Source: Hwangdonia lutea
Lineage (GTDB): Bacteria > Bacteroidota > Bacteroidia > Flavobacteriales > Flavobacteriaceae
Direction: 5' to 3'
Assembly: GCF_032814565.1 (NCBI RefSeq)
Contig: NZ_CP136521.1
Span: 3,258,501 to 3,322,500 of the forward strand
DNA length: 64,000 nucleotides
The notes under the pieces: generated by a model
The model's database searches: none
The model's input: only the letters and a program-made list of their open reading frames with translations
Told to the model about the DNA's origin: nothing
Made by a program: the position numbers and the translations under genes
Shown here: positions 17,820 to 26,962 of the stretch, in pieces
Numbering within the stretch: position 1 is the first letter of the stretch
Layout of the letters: the number at the start of each line of letters is the position of its first letter

Positions 17820-18551
17820 ATGGCTTTTAACCTAGTTTATAAGCGTTTTGGAGAACGTTCAGTTTTAATTGAATGGCCATCGGTAATCAACGAAAAAACA
17901 CTGTTTGATGTGTTGGCTTTTAAAGATAAAATATTAAAAAGCAACATTGAATTTATTGTTAACATAAACCATGCATATAATTCATTATTAATTACTTATG
18001 AAAATTTGAAAATAGATTTTGAATCTCAATTGTCTTCCTTACAAAAAATCTATAATCATAAAAATAATTATGAGCAACCCAAATTTACACAGTGGCATAT
18101 TCCGGTGTGTTATGATGCTGTTTTTGGTGTTGATTTAGAAATATTATCAAAGGCTAAAAACATATCAAAAGAAACGATAATTGAACAGCATTCCCAAGCT
18201 ATTTATACCGTTTATTTTATAGGGTTTTTACCGGGTTTTTTATATTTAGGTGGTTTGGATGATACGCTTCATTTTCCTAGAAAAGAAACCCCAAGATTAA
18301 AAATAGAAAAAGGAGCGGTGGCCATTGGCGGTCATCAAACTGGAGTTTATCCGTGTGAAAGCCCTGGCGGTTGGAATATTATCGGCAACACGCCCATTCC
18401 TTTTTTTGATGTAAAAAAAGATAATCCGTGTTTTGCAACATCTGGAGACCGTATAAAGTTTTATCCGATATCATTAAAAAAACATCACGAAATAAAAACA
18501 CTTGTCGATGCCGGTGTTTATCAATTAGAAAGCGAAGTGGTTCATGGTTAA
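17820..18551 (+). CDS. pxpB: 5-oxoprolinase subunit B (KipI family)
   Basis: The 243-residue protein has the N-terminal MAFNLVYKRFGERSVLIEW and the PxpB/KipI C-terminal domain with IGFLPGFLYLGGL, FPRKETPRLKIEKGAVAIGG, QTGVYPCESPGGWNIIG and TPIPFFD. These match the allophanate-hydrolase subunit 1 fold. It overlaps pxpC by 8 bases, and the two subunits form a complex. The Bacillus homologue KipI also inhibits the sporulation kinase KinA, which is not relevant in this non-sporulating lineage. Confidence 0.93.
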   Translation: MAFNLVYKRFGERSVLIEWPSVINEKTLFDVLAFKDKILKSNIEFIVNINHAYNSLLITYENLKIDFESQLSSLQKIYNHKNNYEQPKFTQWHIPVCYDAVFGVDLEILSKAKNISKETIIEQHSQAIYTVYFIGFLPGFLYLGGLDDTLHFPRKETPRLKIEKGAVAIGGHQTGVYPCESPGGWNIIGNTPIPFFDVKKDNPCFATSGDRIKFYPISLKKHHEIKTLVDAGVYQLESEVVHG

Positions 18552-19392
18552 AGTAATTAAAGCGGGGTTTTATTCGAGCATTCAGGATTTTGGCCGTATT
18601 GGTTTTCAGCATTACGGCGTGCCATATTCTGGTGTTATGGATCGGTATTCGGCATCTATGGCCAATGCTGTATTGGGCAACCGTAAAAACGCTGCAGTAA
18701 TTGAAATGACGATGACGGGGGCTACGCTACAATTTAATGGCAATGCAAACATTTGTGTTTCCGGTGCAGATATGTCGCCAAAAATCAATGCAAATCGAAT
18801 TCAGCTTAACAAAAATATTGCCGTAAAAACAGGTGATATTTTATCTTTCGGACAATTGAATTACGGATTTAGAAGTTATTTAGCGATTTCCGGAGGTTTT
18901 AAAACTGAAAAGATTATGCAAAGCAGAAGCATGTATCAAGGCATTACCAATCTGTTTAAGCTGCATGTAAATGATGAGTTGGCGGTTTCAGATTTCATAA
19001 AAATGAATAAAAAGAATGCTCGCATTAAAGTAAACAACAATCATTTTAATTCAGACCAAATTGAGGTTTTTAAAGGGCCGGAATTTGATTTACTTTCCAA
19101 AGAACAAAAAGACGAGCTATCATCAAAAACCTTTACCATTTCAAAAGATAATAATAGAATGGCTTACCAATTGCAAGACCCATTAAATAATAGCTTGCAG
19201 CCCATAATTACCTCGTTGGTACTTCCGGGAACGGTACAATTAACGCCTTCGGGAAAGCTTATTGTATTAATGCGCGATTGCCAAACCACCGGTGGTTATC
19301 CCAGAATTTTACAGCTAAAAGAATCAGCCATAAGTGTTTTAGCGCAGAAGTTTACAGGACAAAACATAACCTTTAAACTTCTGGAATATTAA
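18544..19392 (+). CDS. pxpC: 5-oxoprolinase subunit C (KipA family)
   Basis: The 282-residue protein begins VIKAGFYSSIQDFGRIGFQHYGVPYSGVMD, the classic start of allophanate-hydrolase subunit 2/KipA proteins. It also carries AISGGF and LMRDCQTTGGYPRILQLKES. It completes the pxpABC set, and its start lies within pxpB. It is the last gene of the operon; a 64-base gap follows with no clear terminator hairpin. Confidence 0.93.
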   Translation: MVKVIKAGFYSSIQDFGRIGFQHYGVPYSGVMDRYSASMANAVLGNRKNAAVIEMTMTGATLQFNGNANICVSGADMSPKINANRIQLNKNIAVKTGDILSFGQLNYGFRSYLAISGGFKTEKIMQSRSMYQGITNLFKLHVNDELAVSDFIKMNKKNARIKVNNNHFNSDQIEVFKGPEFDLLSKEQKDELSSKTFTISKDNNRMAYQLQDPLNNSLQPIITSLVLPGTVQLTPSGKLIVLMRDCQTTGGYPRILQLKESAISVLAQKFTGQNITFKLLEY

Positions 19393-19456
19393 GAAAATTT
19401 TATAAGGGTAATTGGTAAGTTGTGCGTAGTTTTACGACAGACAATAAAAACAAAAA

Positions 19457-20194
19457 ATGAAAACATATTTTCTACTTTTTACGGTTACCTTGTTCTTTTT
19501 AAGTTGTGAAAAGCAAAAGGAATTAACAGCACAAGACATTGTTGATAAAACGATTGAAGTTTCCGGCGGAGACAAAATAAAAAGCGCCACTATGGCCTTC
19601 GATTTTAGGGATAAACACTATAAAGCGACACGAAATAATGGCTTGTTTACACTTGAAAGAACTTTTACAGATTCTTTAAACACCATTCGGGATGTCTTGT
19701 CAAACAATGGTTTTGAGCGCTTTATAAACAATGAAATTGTAAAAGTTGCAGATAGTATGATTCCAAGATATTCGGCTTCGGTAAATTCGGTTCACTATTT
19801 TTCAGTTTTGCCTTATGGGTTAAACGATGCGGCCGTTAATAAAAAATATATTGAAAAAGTGAATGTGAAAGGCAGGCCGTATCATAAAATAGAAATCACT
19901 TTTAATCAAGAAGGCGGTGGTGTGGATTTTGAAGATGTTTTTGTGTATTGGGTAAACGCTGAAAACTATAAAACAGAATATTTAGCTTATTCTTACCACG
20001 AAAATCATGGAATAGGACTACGGTTTAGAGAAGCTTACAACGAGCGATTTATTAGCGGAATTAGATTTGTAGATTATAAAAATTATAAATCTAAAGATAC
20101 ATCGGTTCCAGTTTCAGATTTAGATGATTTATTCGAAAATAATAAGTTGGAATTATTGTCTAAAATAGATTTAAAAAATATTAGTGTTAATTAA
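19457..20194 (+). CDS. DUF6503-like lipoprotein
   Basis: The 245-residue product has a lipoprotein signal with lipobox LFFLSC (Cys about 17). The mature part begins with an AQDIVDKTIEVSGGDKIKSATMAFDFR segment, as in LolA/LolB-fold-like lipoproteins of flavobacteria grouped as DUF6503. Strand-rich sequence follows, with DVFVYWVNAENYKTEYLAYSY near 170-190. It may bind lipid or another hydrophobic ligand in the periplasm, but there is no direct evidence. Its 3' end overlaps that of the histidine phosphatase gene on the other strand by 8 bases. Confidence 0.65.
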   Translation: MKTYFLLFTVTLFFLSCEKQKELTAQDIVDKTIEVSGGDKIKSATMAFDFRDKHYKATRNNGLFTLERTFTDSLNTIRDVLSNNGFERFINNEIVKVADSMIPRYSASVNSVHYFSVLPYGLNDAAVNKKYIEKVNVKGRPYHKIEITFNQEGGGVDFEDVFVYWVNAENYKTEYLAYSYHENHGIGLRFREAYNERFISGIRFVDYKNYKSKDTSVPVSDLDDLFENNKLELLSKIDLKNISVN

Positions 20195-20693
20195 TGCTCA
20201 GTACTTGACCTGCTATTTTTCCATCAATTACGGTAACAATATATAGGTTGCCGTTGTTGCTATCATTAATGTCTTCATATTTATTAAAACCTAAAATAGC
20301 ATTGACAAATTTTGGAGTTGTGTTACTATGCCCAACAACGAGAACGGTTTTACCTTGAGTATCTTTTAAAAAGCTATTTTTATCGAGTTTATAAGGATGG
20401 TAAAGTGTTAATTCCAATCCGTTTTTTGTGGCTGTTGGTTGTGCTGTTTCTTTGGTTCTGTTATAATCGGTGGAATAAATGGCATCAAATTTTACATGGG
20501 CTAAAATTTGGCTCCAATGTTCTGCCCGTTTTTTGCCAATTTCAGTTAAATGCGGATTTTTATTCGTTTGATCACTGCGGTCTTTTTCTGCATGACGTAT
20601 AAAATAATAGGTTGACGTTTCTATGCTTGTTTTTTCTTGTGAAAAAGTTAATGTGGACAGCAATGTACATGTAAAAAGAAGGAAATATTTCAT
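20187..20693 (-). CDS. Exported histidine phosphatase family protein (phosphoglycerate mutase-like)
   Basis: The start at 20693 gives MKYFLLFTCTLLSTLTFSQ, a proper Sec signal; an upstream in-frame ATG at 20717 would add eight residues before it and is less likely. The mature protein has the RHAEK motif with the phosphorylated His (YYFIRHAEKDR), then HLTEIGKKRAEHW, IYSTDYNRTKETAQPTA and VVGHSN. The second RHG-type His completes the catalytic pocket. At about 168 residues it is a minimal SixA-sized member. The substrate is unknown; export suggests a phosphoester in the periplasm. Confidence 0.85.
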   Translation of the reverse strand: MKYFLLFTCTLLSTLTFSQEKTSIETSTYYFIRHAEKDRSDQTNKNPHLTEIGKKRAEHWSQILAHVKFDAIYSTDYNRTKETAQPTATKNGLELTLYHPYKLDKNSFLKDTQGKTVLVVGHSNTTPKFVNAILGFNKYEDINDSNNGNLYIVTVIDGKIAGQVLSIN

Positions 20694-20766
20694 CGGATAA
20701 AATTTGAATTCTCTCAAATATAAAAGTTTTAAACGACTTGTCTTTGGTTATTTACTCAAGTTAGTG

Positions 20767-21465
20767 TTAAGCAAGTTGCACCGCAATTTCAACCATTTCC
20801 GTAAACGTATTTTCGCGCTCTTTGCTTGAGGTGCGTTCGCCCGTAACCAATGAATCCGATATGGTTAAAATGGTAAGCGCATTTACATTGTGTTTCGCGG
20901 CAATGGTGTATAGGCCTGCCGTTTCCATTTCTACACAAAGTACACCGAATTTAGACCACTTTTTGTACGATTCAAAATCATCCGCATAAAACTCATCCGA
21001 AGTAAAAACATTACCGGCTTTAATATAGATTTGCTTTTCTTTAGCCGCTTCAACCGCTTTTTGAAACAACTCAAAATTAGCTGTGGGCGCGTAATCTGCA
21101 CCACCAAAACGCAGCTCGTTAACACCGGAATTAGACGATGCCGCCATAGCCAAAACAATATCCCGTATTTTAACATGTTTTTGGTATGAGCCTGCGCTAC
21201 CCACCCTAATGAGGTTTTTAACACCGTAATCGGTAATCAGTTCGTGCGCATAAATAGATATAGATGGCACACCCATACCTGTGCCCATTACCGAAATACG
21301 TTTGCCATTATAAGTCCCCGTATAACCAAACATGTTTCTTACTTTATTAAAGCAAACGGGGTTTTCAAAGAAAGTTTCTGCAATCCATTTGGCGCGTAAC
21401 GGATCTCCGGGAAGTAAAATGGTTTCAGCTATATCGCCTTTTTTGGCCTCAATGTGTACACTCAT
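20767..21465 (-). CDS. deoD: Purine-nucleoside phosphorylase, DeoD type
   Basis: The 232-residue protein has the hexameric PNP hallmarks: H-I-E-A near the N-terminus, [14 protein letters not shown] (phosphate site), [36 protein letters not shown] (ribose site) and [10 protein letters not shown] with the catalytic Asp. It cleaves purine (deoxy)nucleosides with phosphate to base and (deoxy)ribose-1-phosphate. deoC is 42 bases upstream on the same strand, which makes a nucleoside salvage pair. Confidence 0.95.
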   Translation of the reverse strand: MSVHIEAKKGDIAETILLPGDPLRAKWIAETFFENPVCFNKVRNMFGYTGTYNGKRISVMGTGMGVPSISIYAHELITDYGVKNLIRVGSAGSYQKHVKIRDIVLAMAASSNSGVNELRFGGADYAPTANFELFQKAVEAAKEKQIYIKAGNVFTSDEFYADDFESYKKWSKFGVLCVEMETAGLYTIAAKHNVNALTILTISDSLVTGERTSSKERENTFTEMVEIAVQLA

Positions 21466-21507
21466 TTGTATTGGTTAAAAGTTGAAAATTTATGGGTTAA
21501 ACGTGTT

Positions 21508-22176
21508 TTAATAATTGGTTTCGATTGAAGATTTCCCCGTTACAATGGCAATTCCTGATGATGTGCCCAAGCGTTCCACGCCAAGGCGAATATACTCTAA
21601 GGCTGTTTTGGTGTCTTTTATTCCGCCAGAAGCCTTAATTTTTACCAGATTATTTGCGACACTTTGCATAAGCTTTACATCTTTAATGGTGGCGCCACCC
21701 GTTCCGAATCCGGTGGATGTTTTTATAAAATCGGCACCGCTTTGTATGGCGAGTTCACTGGCTTTTATAATTTCCAATTCTTCTAAATAACAGGTTTCCA
21801 AAATCACTTTTAAAACATTTCGCGGCATTATTTTTTTTACGGCTTCAATATCTCTCCAAACCGCATTAAAATCTTTGCTTTTTAGAAATCCTAAGTTAAT
21901 AACCATATCAATTTCATCGGCACCGTTATGTAATGCAGATTTGGCTTCGTCAACTTTTGCCTGTGTTGACATGCTGCCTAACGGAAAGCCAATTACGCTA
22001 CATACCTTTACATCGCTTTTTTTTAATTGTGCTTTAGCTAAAGGCACATAGCAACTATTTACACAAACCGAGAAGAACTGATGCTCCATGGCTTCGTTGC
22101 AAAGCTTAATAATATCATTTTTAGTTGCCGTGGGTTTTAAAAGCGTGTGGTCTATGTAAGTGTTTAAAAGTTTCAT
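21508..22176 (-). CDS. deoC: Deoxyribose-phosphate aldolase
   Basis: The 222-residue TIM-barrel enzyme keeps the active-site set: DHTLLKPTAT at the start (Asp9), Asp90 in ADEIDMVINLG, Schiff-base Lys152 in FIKTSTGFG and the second Lys181 in IKASGGIKD. It splits deoxyribose-5-phosphate into acetaldehyde and glyceraldehyde-3-phosphate. It lies upstream of deoD on the same strand, likely one operon. The paralogue about 230 bases further upstream lacks several of these residues. Confidence 0.95.
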   Translation of the reverse strand: MKLLNTYIDHTLLKPTATKNDIIKLCNEAMEHQFFSVCVNSCYVPLAKAQLKKSDVKVCSVIGFPLGSMSTQAKVDEAKSALHNGADEIDMVINLGFLKSKDFNAVWRDIEAVKKIMPRNVLKVILETCYLEELEIIKASELAIQSGADFIKTSTGFGTGGATIKDVKLMQSVANNLVKIKASGGIKDTKTALEYIRLGVERLGTSSGIAIVTGKSSIETNY

Positions 22177-22341
22177 AGTCTTGATAAAAGTAAGATTATT
22201 TTTTAAAATAAAAATAAATTCATGGCAAACAATTTACAAGGCACTAAGTTGATTATATAATGGCAGCTAAACTATGATTTAAGTCAGTTTAATCAATGTT
22301 TGCTTTGCGCCAATTGCTTCTTAAAAGTTAAATGGATGGCA

Positions 22342-22381
22342 AAAAAAAAGCTAAACAGAACGATTTGTTTTGTTTAGCTTT
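22342..22381 (-). terminator. Rho-independent terminator after the DeoC paralogue
   Basis: AAAGCTAAACA (22347-22357) pairs with TGTTTAGCTTT (22371-22381). Read on the minus strand the stem is followed by a run of T. It lies 21 bases past the stop of the paralogue, which separates that gene from deoC-deoD. Confidence 0.85.
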
Positions 22382-22401
22382 AATAATTATTTGAATTAGT
22401 C

Positions 22402-23136
22402 TTAAATGTTCTCAGTGATACTTTCAGCCTTTAAGTCTTTCTCTTTAAAGGTTTTAATGTACTGTTTAAATATTTTGGAATTTCTTTTGGCGCGCTTGTC
22501 GTCAAAAAGGGCAACACCGTATTTAATGCCCACTATATCTGCGCCAGATTCCAGATATTTTTCTGCGGTTTCGTAATCTTCAATACCATCAAAAGCGATT
22601 ATTTTAATCTGGTTTCTTACTGTTTTCTTAATGATTTTAACCGTGGTGAGTGTGGCTCCATTTTTTGAAAAACCACTCGACGTTTTTATGTAGTCTATAT
22701 TAGCATCTAAGCAGATTTCACAAATCCGGATGACTTCATTTTTGTTTAACTCTGAAATTTCTATAATGACTTTTAATGGGGTGTTACCAATGGCTAATTT
22801 TACATCGGTAATATCTTTTAAAACCGAAACATAATTTTTGCTTTTCAATAAGCCTTGGTTTATTACCATTTCAATTTCATCGGCACCATCGTGTAAGGCT
22901 TGTTTGGCTTCATAAATTTTTGATGCTGTTGCCGTGGCACCTAAAGGAAAACCAATAGGGGCACATACCTTAATATTTGTTTTACTTAATAATTCTGTGG
23001 CTAAGCTTACATAATAGCTGTTTACAATAACAGCGCGGAAGTTGTTTTCTTGGGCGGCTAAACATAGTTCTATCACATCTCTTTCGGTAGCTGAAGGATG
23101 TAGTAAAGCGTATTCTATATAATTGTCAATTTGCAT
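22402..23136 (-). CDS. DeoC-family paralogue with substituted active site
   Basis: The 244-residue protein aligns along its whole length with the DeoC encoded next door and shares IGFPLGA and YIKTSSGFSKNGATL, so the Schiff-base Lys151 is kept. Asp of DHTLLKP is Glu8 (IEYALLHP), the catalytic Asp is Glu89 (DEIEMVINQG), and the second Lys is Ile180 (IIAFDGIED). A 20-residue Lys/Glu-rich tail is added. It may be a catalytically weak or repurposed aldolase or a regulatory pseudo-enzyme. It has its own terminator, and the frame is intact, so it is probably expressed. Confidence 0.85.
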   Translation of the reverse strand: MQIDNYIEYALLHPSATERDVIELCLAAQENNFRAVIVNSYYVSLATELLSKTNIKVCAPIGFPLGATATASKIYEAKQALHDGADEIEMVINQGLLKSKNYVSVLKDITDVKLAIGNTPLKVIIEISELNKNEVIRICEICLDANIDYIKTSSGFSKNGATLTTVKIIKKTVRNQIKIIAFDGIEDYETAEKYLESGADIVGIKYGVALFDDKRAKRNSKIFKQYIKTFKEKDLKAESITENI

Positions 23137-23443
23137 TGAAGAAGTAGGTTTTAATTATTTTTATTTATGTTGACAAACAGCATTTTGCGTTGAATTTTAT
23201 ACAGTTTTTTAACTATTTACCGTGTAAAAGTAGGATTTTAAAACGTATTTTTTGGAATTTTAACAAGTTTTTAATTAACAAAACATTGTTAGTAAGTTAA
23301 ACGGTAATTTCCGTTTTATATTTTTTAAGATGATTAATACGTGCTTGAAATGTATCTATTTTTATTGGAATGTTAACATTATCAAGCAATTACTTTTAGT
23401 AAAATAAAGTATTTTGTGTATTACAAATTATGTTATTACATAG

Positions 23444-23486
23444 GAAAAGCAACAATCCTCTTATAAAAAGATTCATGTTGCTTTTC
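23444..23486. repeat. 11-bp inverted repeat between clpB and the DeoC paralogue
   Basis: GAAAAGCAACA (23444-23454) is the exact complement of 23476-23486, with a 21-base loop. It lies about 80 bases past the clpB stop and on the minus strand ends in TTTTC, so it may terminate clpB transcripts. It is followed at once by a 14-base palindrome. Confidence 0.5.
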
Positions 23487-23489
23487 ATT

Positions 23490-23503
23490 CCGATAGCTAT
23501 CGG
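23490..23503. repeat. Palindromic interspersed repeat CCGATAGCTATCGG
   Basis: A perfect 14-base palindrome in the clpB downstream gap. Partial copies occur at 26204-26216 (upstream of clpB) and 8203-8218. It is a short repeat of the kind scattered through flavobacterial intergenic DNA; its function is unknown. The rest of 23137-23563 is AT-rich with no gene seen. Confidence 0.6.
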
Positions 23504-23563
23504 GAAACCAACCAACTATATAGACTGTTTGAAAACCATTTTGTTACAAACGATTGTTTTGGT

Positions 23564-26170
23564 CTATAATTCTTCAGTCACTAAACTGCTTTGATTTCTA
23601 AAAACCAACTCATCATCAAAGGCATCGAGTAGAATAATACTATCGGTAGTTACTTTTCCTGCTAATATTTCTTTACTCAAAGCATTTAAAACTTCTTTTT
23701 GAATCACACGTTTTACCGGTCTTGCCCCATATTCTGGATTGTAACCTTTGTTCGCTAAATACGCAATAGCTTCGGGTGTTGCATCAAAAGTAATGCCTTG
23801 TTGTGCTATCATTTTAGTAACGTTTTTTAATTGCAAGCCTACAATGTCCACAATGTTTTCCTTACTTAACGGCGTAAACATAATGGTATCGTCAATTCTA
23901 TTTAAAAACTCAGGACGCACACTTTGCTTTAATAGTCCTAAAACATCAATTTTGGCTGCTTCAACGGCAGAATCTAAGTCTTTTGTAGCCTCAAAACGCT
24001 CTTGAATTAAATGACTTCCAATATTTGAGGTCATAATTATGATCGTGTTTTTAAAGTCTGCTACACGTCCTTTATTATCAGTTAAATGCCCTTCGTCGAG
24101 CACTTGCAATAAAATATTAAAGGTATCGGGATGTGCTTTTTCAATTTCATCCAATAAAACAACAGAGTATGGCTTTCTACGAACCGCTTCGGTTAATTGT
24201 CCGCCTTCATCGTAACCAACATATCCTGGAGGCGCACCAACCAATCTGCTAACCGCATGTCGTTCTTGGTATTCGCTCATGTCAATTCTGGTCATCGCAT
24301 TTTCATCATCAAACAAATATTCAGCTAAAGCTTTTGCAAGTTCGGTTTTGCCAACTCCCGTAGTTCCTAAAAACAAGAATGTTCCAATAGGTTTTTGCGG
24401 GTTTTGTAATCCGGCGCGACTTCTGCGAACCGCATCACTTACGGCAACAATGGCTTCTTCTTGCCCAACCACACGTTTGTGTAGCTCATCTTCTAAATTT
24501 AAAAGCTTTTCGCGTTCGCTTTGTAGCATTTTGGTAACTGGAATACCCGTCCATTTAGCAACCACTTCGGCAATATCGTCATAGGTGACTTCTTCTTTAA
24601 TTAAAGAAGTTTCGGATTGCGCTTCTAATTGCTTTTGAAATATTTCCAACTGCTCTTGTGCTTCCTTAATTTTACCATAACGCAATTCGGCTACTTTGCC
24701 GTAATCACCATCACGCTCCGCACGCTCCGCTTCCAATTTAAAGTTTTCAATATCTTGTTTTGTATTTTGGATATTATCAACCACTTCTTTTTCGCTTTTC
24801 CATTTCGCATTGATTTCGTTGCGCTCTTCTTTTAGATTTGCTAAATCAGACCGGAGCGATTTCAATTTCGATTCGTCTTTTTCGCGTTTAATGGCTTCAA
24901 TTTCAATTTCCAACTGCATGATTTTTCTATCTAAAACATCGAGTTCTTCGGGTTTAGAGTTGATTTCCATACGGAGTTTGGAAGCCGATTCATCCATTAA
25001 ATCAATGGCTTTATCTGGTAAAAAACGATTGGTAATGTAGCGTTGCGACAATTCAACAGCACCAATAATAGCCTCGTCTTTAATACGTACTTTATGATGC
25101 GTTTCGTATTTTTCCTTGATGCCTCTTAAAATGGAAATGGCACTTTCGGTATCGGGCTCATCCACCATAACTTTTTGAAAACGACGCTCTAAAGCTTTGT
25201 CTTTTTCAAAGTATTTTTGGTACTCATCTAAAGTGGTAGCACCAATAGCACGCAATTCGCCACGAGCCAAAGCAGGCTTTAAAATATTGGCTGCATCCAT
25301 AGCGCCTTGTCCGCCACCAGCACCAACAAGCGTGTGGATTTCGTCGATAAACAATACAATATCGCCATCGCTGGTAGTTACTTCTTTGATAACGGCTTTT
25401 AAGCGTTCTTCAAACTCACCTTTATATTTTGCACCAGCAATTAGTGCACCCATATCTAAGGCAAAAATTTGTTTGTCTTTTAGGTTTTCTGGAATGTCGC
25501 CATCAATAATCCTATGTGCTAAACCTTCGGCAATGGCGGTTTTACCGGTTCCGGGTTCGCCCACTAAAATAGGGTTGTTTTTGGTACGGCGCGATAAAAT
25601 TTGAAGAATACGTCGTATTTCTTCATCGCGACCAATCACCGGATCCAGCTTACCGTCTTTTGCTAACTGGTTTAGGTTTTTCGCGTATTTATTAAGCGAA
25701 TTGTAGGTTTCTTCTTGACTTTGTGAGGTTACATTTTCGCCTTTGCGTAATTCTTGAATACTGGCACTCAGGGTTTTTTCTGTAACGCCTTGGTCTTTTA
25801 ACATTTGCGCAATTTTGCTGTTTGATTTAAAAACCGCTAAAATTAAATGCTCGATAGACACAAAATCGTCCTTCATTTTTTTTGCAATGATAGACGCTTC
25901 GTTAAGCGATTTTCCAGCTTCGCGCGATAACATGAGTTCGCTACCTGTAACTTTCGGAAAACTTTCCAATTGCTTGTCTAAAGCTTGTTGCAGGATGCTG
26001 ATGTTAACATTCAATTTTTTTAAAATGAATGGTAACACGTTTTCATCAACTTCAAAAATGCCTTTAAAAATATGTTCATTTTCTATTTGTTGATGTCCGA
26101 ATCCCTGAGCAATTTGCTGTGCTTGCTGAATGGCTTCTTGGGATTTTATGGTATAATTATTTAAATTCAT
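23564..26170 (-). CDS. clpB: ATP-dependent disaggregase ClpB
   Basis: The start at 26170 gives [21 protein letters not shown], the normal ClpB N-terminus. An upstream in-frame ATG at 26203 would add 11 atypical residues encoded by an intergenic repeat. The 868-residue protein has the Clp N domain, NBD1 with [13 protein letters not shown], a long coiled middle domain (about 400-525, rich in Lys and Glu) and NBD2 with [16 protein letters not shown], then a C-terminal D2-small domain. ClpB forms hexamers that rescue aggregated proteins together with DnaK. Monocistronic. Its leader contains an inverted repeat. Confidence 0.96.
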   Translation of the reverse strand: MNLNNYTIKSQEAIQQAQQIAQGFGHQQIENEHIFKGIFEVDENVLPFILKKLNVNISILQQALDKQLESFPKVTGSELMLSREAGKSLNEASIIAKKMKDDFVSIEHLILAVFKSNSKIAQMLKDQGVTEKTLSASIQELRKGENVTSQSQEETYNSLNKYAKNLNQLAKDGKLDPVIGRDEEIRRILQILSRRTKNNPILVGEPGTGKTAIAEGLAHRIIDGDIPENLKDKQIFALDMGALIAGAKYKGEFEERLKAVIKEVTTSDGDIVLFIDEIHTLVGAGGGQGAMDAANILKPALARGELRAIGATTLDEYQKYFEKDKALERRFQKVMVDEPDTESAISILRGIKEKYETHHKVRIKDEAIIGAVELSQRYITNRFLPDKAIDLMDESASKLRMEINSKPEELDVLDRKIMQLEIEIEAIKREKDESKLKSLRSDLANLKEERNEINAKWKSEKEVVDNIQNTKQDIENFKLEAERAERDGDYGKVAELRYGKIKEAQEQLEIFQKQLEAQSETSLIKEEVTYDDIAEVVAKWTGIPVTKMLQSEREKLLNLEDELHKRVVGQEEAIVAVSDAVRRSRAGLQNPQKPIGTFLFLGTTGVGKTELAKALAEYLFDDENAMTRIDMSEYQERHAVSRLVGAPPGYVGYDEGGQLTEAVRRKPYSVVLLDEIEKAHPDTFNILLQVLDEGHLTDNKGRVADFKNTIIIMTSNIGSHLIQERFEATKDLDSAVEAAKIDVLGLLKQSVRPEFLNRIDDTIMFTPLSKENIVDIVGLQLKNVTKMIAQQGITFDATPEAIAYLANKGYNPEYGARPVKRVIQKEVLNALSKEILAGKVTTDSIILLDAFDDELVFRNQSSLVTEEL

Positions 26171-26186
26171 ATAAAACTTATTTTTT

Positions 26187-26225
26187 GATTCCCTATAATC
26201 CAAATAGCTATCGGGGAAGGGAATC
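26187..26225. repeat. Inverted-repeat element in the clpB leader
   Basis: GATTCCC (26187-26193) and GGGAATC (26219-26225) flank a partial copy of the CCGATAGCTATCGG palindrome at 26204-26216. It sits 17 bases upstream of the clpB start codon, where an mRNA hairpin could influence translation. The remaining 26226-26522 is AT-rich with no gene or clear site. Confidence 0.5.
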
Positions 26226-26522
26226 TCATTAATGGTTTCTTTTTCTTTCTTAAAAAGTAAAAATCTACTTTATTATTTTATTTTTACAATAGCAATTAGG
26301 CAATAACCTTACCATCCTAAAAGTTAATAGGGTTAAACGACAAAATGTCTTATAGAGCTTTTGTTTTGGTGACTTTTAGTCAGTTTGTAAGATTTAAAAT
26401 AAGTTTCGACTTAGCATTAAAGTAATGGTAAAAAATAGATATTCTCTCGAGACCAATCGGGATTAACAGGATTGACAAATTAATGATGCCTCAAAAAAAA
26501 TTGAGGAGAAATATTTTAAATT

Positions 26523-26921
26523 ATGGGATTATTAAATAAATTATTTGGGGCTTCTACAAGCTCTGACACCGGCAACGAAGAAAAGGTTTTACCTTGGATT
26601 CCTTTAAATGAAATGTCTCAGTTAGATGCTATTCAAAATAAATCGAATACCAAAACGCAGGTTATTTTTAAACATTCTACACGTTGCGGAATCAGTAGAA
26701 TGGTGATGAAGCAGTTTGTTGATGCTTATAATGTTACCGAAAAAGACTTGGATTTATATTATTTGGATTTATTGAATTACCGAGACGTTTCCAACGAAGT
26801 AGGCTATAAATTCCAAGTGATACACGAATCGCCGCAACTTTTGATTATTAAAAATGGGGCAGTGGTGTCGCATGCTTCACATGGCGCGATTAACAATTTG
26901 GATTTGAATCAGTTTATTTAA
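26523..26921 (+). CDS. ytxJ: Bacillithiol-system redox protein YtxJ
   Basis: The 132-residue thioredoxin-fold protein has the YtxJ core FKHSTRCGISRMVMKQF, with a single Cys in the CxxS-like position, and a C-terminal half ending SPQLLIIKNGAVVSHASHGAI. YtxJ family members (monothiol bacilliredoxin-like) are linked to removal of bacillithiol from oxidised proteins. Their presence suggests that this organism makes bacillithiol. Small, cytosolic. The upstream gap shows GAGGAGAAA as ribosome binding site about 11 bases before the ATG. Confidence 0.88.
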   Translation: MGLLNKLFGASTSSDTGNEEKVLPWIPLNEMSQLDAIQNKSNTKTQVIFKHSTRCGISRMVMKQFVDAYNVTEKDLDLYYLDLLNYRDVSNEVGYKFQVIHESPQLLIIKNGAVVSHASHGAINNLDLNQFI

Positions 26922-26962
26922 AATTCGTAAACTATGTTGGACTTATTTTTAATTTGAATACC

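Noticed and set aside
23137-23443. Small RNA or small protein gene in the gap after clpB
   Set aside because: Only AT-rich sequence, with no open frame, promoter pair or stable structure that could be supported.
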